DNA of 64,000 bases from Curtobacterium sp. MCBD17_032 (GTDB lineage Bacteria > Actinomycetota > Actinomycetes > Actinomycetales > Microbacteriaceae). How positions within the stretch are numbered: position 1 is the first letter of the stretch; each line of letters begins with the position of its first letter. The stretch spans positions 248,001 through 312,000 of the forward strand of contig NZ_QKTO01000002.1 in assembly GCF_003234855.1 (NCBI RefSeq). Direction: 5' to 3'. A program made the translations under genes and the position numbers. Below, piece after piece: positions 60,163-64,000 of this stretch. The notes under the pieces are model-generated. The model saw only the letters and a list, made by a program, of their open reading frames with translations, made no database searches and was not told where the DNA came from.

Positions 60163-60190
60163 GCTAGACGCTCTAGTTAGATTGTCTAGC
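60163..60190. promoter_or_regulatory. GCTAGAC inverted repeat, candidate MarR operator
   Basis: GCTAGAC (60163-60169) and GTCTAGC (60184-60190) are perfect inverted repeats with a 14-base AT-rich spacer that holds CTCTAG and GATT. It begins ten bases before the MarR start and also faces the divergent alpha-E gene. Confidence 0.7.
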
Positions 60191-60315
60191 GATCGGTGGA
60201 CATGCACTCCTGCCGTCCAGGGAACGAAGCGTCGACGGTCTGCAACACCCGGGACCCCGTCCCGAAACACCCCGGCAACGCGCGGTCAGTAGGTTCGCCG
60301 CATGCAGGAGTCGCC

Positions 60316-61206
60316 GTGCTGAACCGACTCGCGCGGAGCGTCCACAGCGTCGGGGGCGCGGTCGAGCGGACGGACGTCGTCGCGCGTCTCCTCGACGTGC
60401 ACCTCGCACGCCGCGATCCCGCCACCGAGACCGGGACGCTCGGTCGGACCCTCCGCGGCGTCGTCGGCGCCACGGTGCCGGAGGGTGCGGACCTGGGGCC
60501 GGAGGCCACCCTCGACGCGCTCGCGCTCGACCGGCACGAGCCGGCCTCGATCGCCGCCGCGGTCGCGGTGGCCCGGGACGATGCGCGTCGTGCCCGTGAC
60601 GTCGTCTCGACCGAGCTGTGGGACTGCCTCAACACGACGCGGTCCCGGCTGCCGCGCAAGATCGCGGGGGAGCGGGCGCACGAGTTCCTCGGCTGGGTGC
60701 GTGAACGCAGTGCGCTCGCGGTCGGGGTGGTCGACGGCGACGCCAGTCGGGACGAGGTGTGGGAGTTCTTCACCCTCGGTCGGTCGCTCACCCGCCTGAC
60801 CGTCACCGCGCGGATGCTCGCCTCGGACCTGCTCGACCCCACCTCCACGGCGTCGTGGTCGACCGCGCTGCGGGCCTGTGGTGCGGGTGAGGCGTTCCAC
60901 CGCGAACACCGGCACGGCACGACCTCCTCGGCGGCGGCCACGTTCCTCCTCCTCGACGCACACAGCCCGCGGTCCCTGCTCTTCCTCACCCGACGGAGCG
61001 AGGAGTGCCTCGACGACCTGGTCGGTGTGCACCTCGCGGCCGAGGTCCGGGCGTTCGGCGACGCCCGCGCCGAGCTCGAGACGCTGACACCGGACACGGC
61101 GGTCGACGCCGCCCGGTCCGCCGGGGCGCGGCTCGCGGTGGCGGCGGAGACGGTCACGGCGGCGCTGGACGCCCACGTGTTCGCCGCACCGGAACCGGTC
61201 CGCTGA
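60316..61206 (+). CDS. Alpha-E domain protein
   Basis: A 296-residue all-helical protein of the alpha-E family. Its opening LNRLARSVHSVGGAVERTDVVARLLDVHL is the family signature (LxRxAxxxxWxGxxxERxxxxARLLDV, with Ser-Val in place of the usual Trp). The GTG at 60316 follows GGAG five bases upstream. Alpha-E proteins normally lie in a cluster with a circularly permuted ATP-grasp protein and a transglutaminase, thought to make or modify a small peptide; here those partners are missing from the window. Confidence 0.85.
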   Translation: MLNRLARSVHSVGGAVERTDVVARLLDVHLARRDPATETGTLGRTLRGVVGATVPEGADLGPEATLDALALDRHEPASIAAAVAVARDDARRARDVVSTELWDCLNTTRSRLPRKIAGERAHEFLGWVRERSALAVGVVDGDASRDEVWEFFTLGRSLTRLTVTARMLASDLLDPTSTASWSTALRACGAGEAFHREHRHGTTSSAAATFLLLDAHSPRSLLFLTRRSEECLDDLVGVHLAAEVRAFGDARAELETLTPDTAVDAARSAGARLAVAAETVTAALDAHVFAAPEPVR

Positions 61207-61238
61207 CGGCGGCTCCGTGCAACTGGCGGGACCGCGGC

Positions 61239-62583
61239 TCAGACCGCGCTCGACCGGTCCGCCACCACCTCGTCGTGCTCGAGGTCCCGGCGCACCGCCT
61301 CGGCCCGCCCGCGACCCGACGACGGGGATCGACCGCGTGACGACGAGGTGCAGGCGTGCGTCGGCGTCGTACCGGAGCCGGACGTGCTGGGACCGGACGA
61401 GCCACACGAGGGCGATCGCGAGGGCGACGAAGCCCGCGAGCGCACCGACGACGATCGCCCACCGCGGTCCCCAGGCGTCGGCGACGGCGCCGACGATCGG
61501 TGCGCCCACGGGGGTGCCGCCGACGAAGATCGCCATGTACAGCGCCATCACGCGGCCGCGCATGGCGGGGGTCGTGGTGGTCTGCACGAGCGCGTTCGCG
61601 GTCGTCATGAAGGTCAGGGCCGCGAGGCCGACGAAGGCGAGCAGGACCGCGAAGGTCCAGTAGGTCGGGGCGAACGCGGCTGCCGTGCACGCGAGTCCGA
61701 ACCCGCCGGCGGCCAGGGTCAGCGTGCGCATCCGGGGAGCGTCGCGCCGTGCCGCGAGCAGGGCGCCGAGCACCGAGCCGATCGCCATCACGGAGTTGAG
61801 CAGCCCGAAGTCGCCGGCACCGCGGTGGAACTCCACCCGCGCCATCGTCGAGGTGAAGATCGGGAAGTTCACGCCGAAGGTCCCGACCACGAAGACCATG
61901 GCGAGCACGACGAGGACGTCCGGTCTGGTCCGGACGTACCGGAAGCCGGCGACGAGCTGCCCCTTGCCCCGTGCGGCCCGCGGGTGCTCGGCGAGTTGCT
62001 GCGGGTCGACGAAGTGCAGGGCGACGAGGACCGCCAGGAACGACCCGGCGTTGATGACGAACACCCACCCGGAGCCGATCGCGGCGATGAGGACGCCGGC
62101 GACCGCGGGGCCGACGAGCCGGGCTGCGTTGAACGACGCCGAGTTCAGGGCGACGGCGTTCGACACGTCCTCGCCTGTGACGACGTCGGACACGAAGGCC
62201 TGCCGGACCGGGGTGTCGAACGCGGCGACCACACCGAGTGCGAGGGCGAAGCCGTACAGGGACCAGAGCGTCGCGGTGTCGGTGAGGACCATCACGGCGA
62301 GGCCGAGCCCGAGCAGCCCCATCAGGCCCTGGGTCAGCATGAGCATCCGACGGCGGTCGAACCGGTCGGCGACCAGCCCGGTCCAGGGCAGCAGGAGCAG
62401 CTGCGGGCCGAACTGCAGCGCCATCGTGACACCCACCGCGACGGCGTCCTCGTCGGTCAGCTGGGTGAGGACGATCCAGTCCTGGGCCGTGCGCTGCATC
62501 CAGGTGCCAATGTTCGACACGAGGGCGCCGGCGAACCAGATGCGGTAGTTGCGTCCCGAGAGGGACCGGAACACGGCGCTCAC
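61239..62583 (-). CDS. MFS transporter with a probable frameshift near its 3' end
   Basis: An MFS exporter of about 448 residues if repaired, with 12 helices and the MFS motif LVADRFDRRRML in loop 2-3. It resembles the MFS_3 (enterobactin exporter-like) group. The GTG start at 62583 overlaps the stop of the upstream MarR gene (GTGA). In the starting frame the sequence is family-like through VVTRSIPVVGSRA (about 61310), then becomes an Arg/Gly-rich run without a stop for about 1 kb. Moving to the neighbouring frame at 61303-61310, in a G/C run, gives a family-like tail RRDLEHDEVVADRSSAV ending at 61239. So one extra base is present. Confidence 0.8.
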
Positions 62584-63044
62584 CGGACGGCGAGCTTCCG
62601 CATGACGTCGGTGGCGGCCGCGAGGGTCCGCCGTTCGGCCGCCGTGAGTGCCGCGAGCCGCGGGCTGAGCCACTCGTCACGACGCTGACGGGTCTCGGCG
62701 ACGAACTCGACGCCGGCCGGGGTCGGGCAGAGCAGCACCTTCCGCCGGTCGTCGCCGTGGTCGTCCTTGGTCAGCAGGCCGCGGTCGATCAGGACGTCCA
62801 CGGTCTTCGTCATCGACGGGGGAGTCACGCCCTCGGCCCGGCTGAGGTCGGCGAGCGTCATCGCACCATCGCGGTGCAGCAGCGCGAGGGCGGAGAACTG
62901 GGCGTCGGTGACGGAGGTGTCGGCCTTCTGTGCCCGGAGGGTCCGCGAGAGCCGGTTCACGGCCACCCGGACGTCCGTCGCGAGCGCGGCGGACGCTGCG
63001 GGTCGACGTCGAGAGGCGGTCGGGAGCGGTTCGGTGGCGGTCAC
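62580..63044 (-). CDS. MarR family transcriptional regulator
   Basis: A 154-residue winged-helix regulator. The recognition segment is LADLSRAEGVTPPSMTKTVDVLIDRGLLTKDDHGDDRRKVLL. The start codon is at 63044, and the stop overlaps the MFS exporter's GTG (GTGA), so repressor and pump are co-translated. MarR-MFS pairs respond to drugs or aromatic compounds. A weak dyad at 63067-63077 precedes it. Confidence 0.93.
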   Translation of the reverse strand: MTATEPLPTASRRRPAASAALATDVRVAVNRLSRTLRAQKADTSVTDAQFSALALLHRDGAMTLADLSRAEGVTPPSMTKTVDVLIDRGLLTKDDHGDDRRKVLLCPTPAGVEFVAETRQRRDEWLSPRLAALTAAERRTLAAATDVMRKLAVR

Positions 63045-63066
63045 GGATCGTCAGCCTACCTCATTA

Positions 63067-63077
63067 GTTCAGCGAAC
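63067..63077. promoter_or_regulatory. Candidate MarR operator before the MarR-MFS operon
   Basis: GTTC (63067-63070) and GAAC (63074-63077) form a short dyad inside TTAGTTCAGCGAACGAA, close to the TTAGTTCA-type sites bound by many actinobacterial MarR proteins. It is 22 bases before the MarR start and 119 bases before the divergent SDR gene. Confidence 0.45.
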
Positions 63078-63196
63078 GAACCAGTTGGGGCCGCCTCACC
63101 GCCGCTGTCGCCGACCACCAGGCGTACGATGGGGATCTGGACAACAGGTGTTGCCCAGATGACGCGGGCCGGACGGCACGAGGAGGAGCAGGACAC

Positions 63197-63949
63197 ATGA
63201 ACGGGTTCGAGGGCAAGGTCGCCATCGTCACCGGAGGTGGCAGCGGGATCGGCGAGTCGATCGCGAAGGAGCTCGCGGCAGCGGGTGCCTCCGTCGTCGT
63301 GACGGACATCAAGCAGGAGGCGGCCGAGCGAGTCGTCGCCGAGATCGAGCAGGCCGGTGGCACCGCGGCCGCCGTCGCCGCGAACTCGGCCCTCGCCGTC
63401 GACAACGAGCGGGCCGTGCAGTTCGCCGTCGACACCTACGGCGCACTGCACCTCGCCGTGAACAACGCAGGCATCGGCGCCGCTCCGCAGCCCATCGGTG
63501 AGTACGACGTCGCAGCGTGGGACCGCGTCCGCGCCGTCGACCTGGACGGCGTCTTCTACGGCCTCCGCTACGAGATCCCGGCGATCCTCGAGGCCGGTGG
63601 CGGCGCGATCGTCAACATGTCGTCCGTCCTCGGCTCGGTCGGCATCGCGAACAACGCCGCGTACGTGGCGTCGAAGCACGCGCTCGTCGGCCTCACCAAG
63701 GTCGCGGCACTCGAGTACACGGCCAAGGGTGTCCGCACCAACGCCGTCGGCCCGGGCTTCATCGACACCCCGCTCGTCCGGTCCTCGCTGAGCGCCGAGG
63801 AGCTCGCGGGCCTCGAGTCGCTGCACGCCGCCGGTCGGCTCGGCACCGACGCCGAGGTCGCCGCGCTCGTCCTGTTCCTGCTGAGCGACCGGGCGTCGTT
63901 CATCAGCGGCAGCTACCACCTGGTCGACGGCGGCTACTCCGCGCACTGA
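63197..63949 (+). CDS. SDR family oxidoreductase (FabG/glucose dehydrogenase-like)
   Basis: A 250-residue classical SDR. It shows VTGGGSGIGESIA, NNAG, a catalytic Ser in MSSVLGS, Tyr and Lys in AAYVASKHAL, and PGFIDTPLV. The first strand ends VVVTDIKQ, with Asp suggesting NAD preference. The ATG at 63197 follows GGAGGAG. Substrate unknown. It is divergent from the MarR-MFS operon and could belong to that regulon. The last 51 bases of the window hold nothing I can identify. Confidence 0.92.
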   Translation: MNGFEGKVAIVTGGGSGIGESIAKELAAAGASVVVTDIKQEAAERVVAEIEQAGGTAAAVAANSALAVDNERAVQFAVDTYGALHLAVNNAGIGAAPQPIGEYDVAAWDRVRAVDLDGVFYGLRYEIPAILEAGGGAIVNMSSVLGSVGIANNAAYVASKHALVGLTKVAALEYTAKGVRTNAVGPGFIDTPLVRSSLSAEELAGLESLHAAGRLGTDAEVAALVLFLLSDRASFISGSYHLVDGGYSAH

Positions 63950-64000
63950 CCGTCCGCGCACTGAGCCTCAGCGCACCCGCCTCGGTGCACAGGCCCTCCG

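Noticed and set aside
1..64000. tRNA, rRNA, insertion sequences, prophage or attachment sites
   Set aside because: Looked for T-loop signatures, transposase motifs, integrase genes and long terminal inverted repeats and found no convincing case.

Overview
The window is 64 kb of very high-GC, gene-dense chromosomal DNA from an actinobacterium. Gene content points to the family Microbacteriaceae, and a Curtobacterium-like genus is my best guess. The clues are DUF3073, a class E sortase with a small membrane partner, an SCP-like protein divergent from purD, frequent GTG starts with 4-base ATGA/GTGA overlaps, and GC-rich hairpin terminators. I see no phage, insertion sequence, CRISPR array, rRNA or convincing tRNA. 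The genus is an inference; the gene calls do not depend on it.

Layout. 1-1063: end of a purine operon read leftward (purS, purQ, start of purL). 1203-3457: PadR regulator with a DHA2 drug exporter, then a candidate ctaG remnant and an acyltransferase. 5320-7505: Fur-family regulator with catalase. 7861-12229: NodA-like GNAT gene divergent from a five-gene operon (small secreted Cys/Trp/Lys/Arg-rich peptide, lipoprotein, MacA-like adaptor with a peptidoglycan-binding domain, ABC ATPase, FtsX/MacB-like permease). 12463-16754: VOC protein, SDR, membrane protein with signal peptidase I, GAF-PP2C phosphatase. 16789-25639: purC-purD, SCP-like gene, a large LuxR-type ATPase regulator, a small membrane protein, and the divergent purF and purM. 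26101-37091: DUF3073, flavoprotein, CorA, DoxX, DUF3072, unknown protein, APC permease, a PadR/DUF4097 operon with a near-ideal operator, and the yczE/MocR divergent pair. 37224-50687: DUF6518-like protein, HAE1-type RND transporter, lipoprotein hydrolase, PPK2, DEAD-box helicase with a long arginine/aspartate repeat, DinB protein, sbcD-sbcC. 50736-63949: sortase E pair, GNAT, EamA, CPBP protease, recQ, an orphan gene with an M23 peptidase, a beta-hydroxyacid dehydrogenase-like protein, two MarR regulators, alpha-E protein, an MFS gene with a probable frameshift, and a final SDR.

How parts work together. Seven de novo purine genes lie in three groups inside 25 kb (purL/Q/S, purC/D, purF and purM). 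Several regulators sit directly beside their likely targets with visible operators: PadR-MFS, Fur-katA, PadR-DUF4097, MocR-yczE and MarR-MFS. DNA-repair functions are represented by sbcCD and recQ.

The strongest candidate for an undescribed system is the 8.5-12.2 kb peptide/lipoprotein/MacAB-like exporter operon. The second theme is non-coding: a family of long near-perfect hairpins sharing ACGGGAGGC/GCCTCCCGT arms just after gene ends, a covarying duplicated hairpin after the DUF3073 gene, and several short tandem repeats (7, 15, 17, 18 and 19 bp) in gaps between genes.
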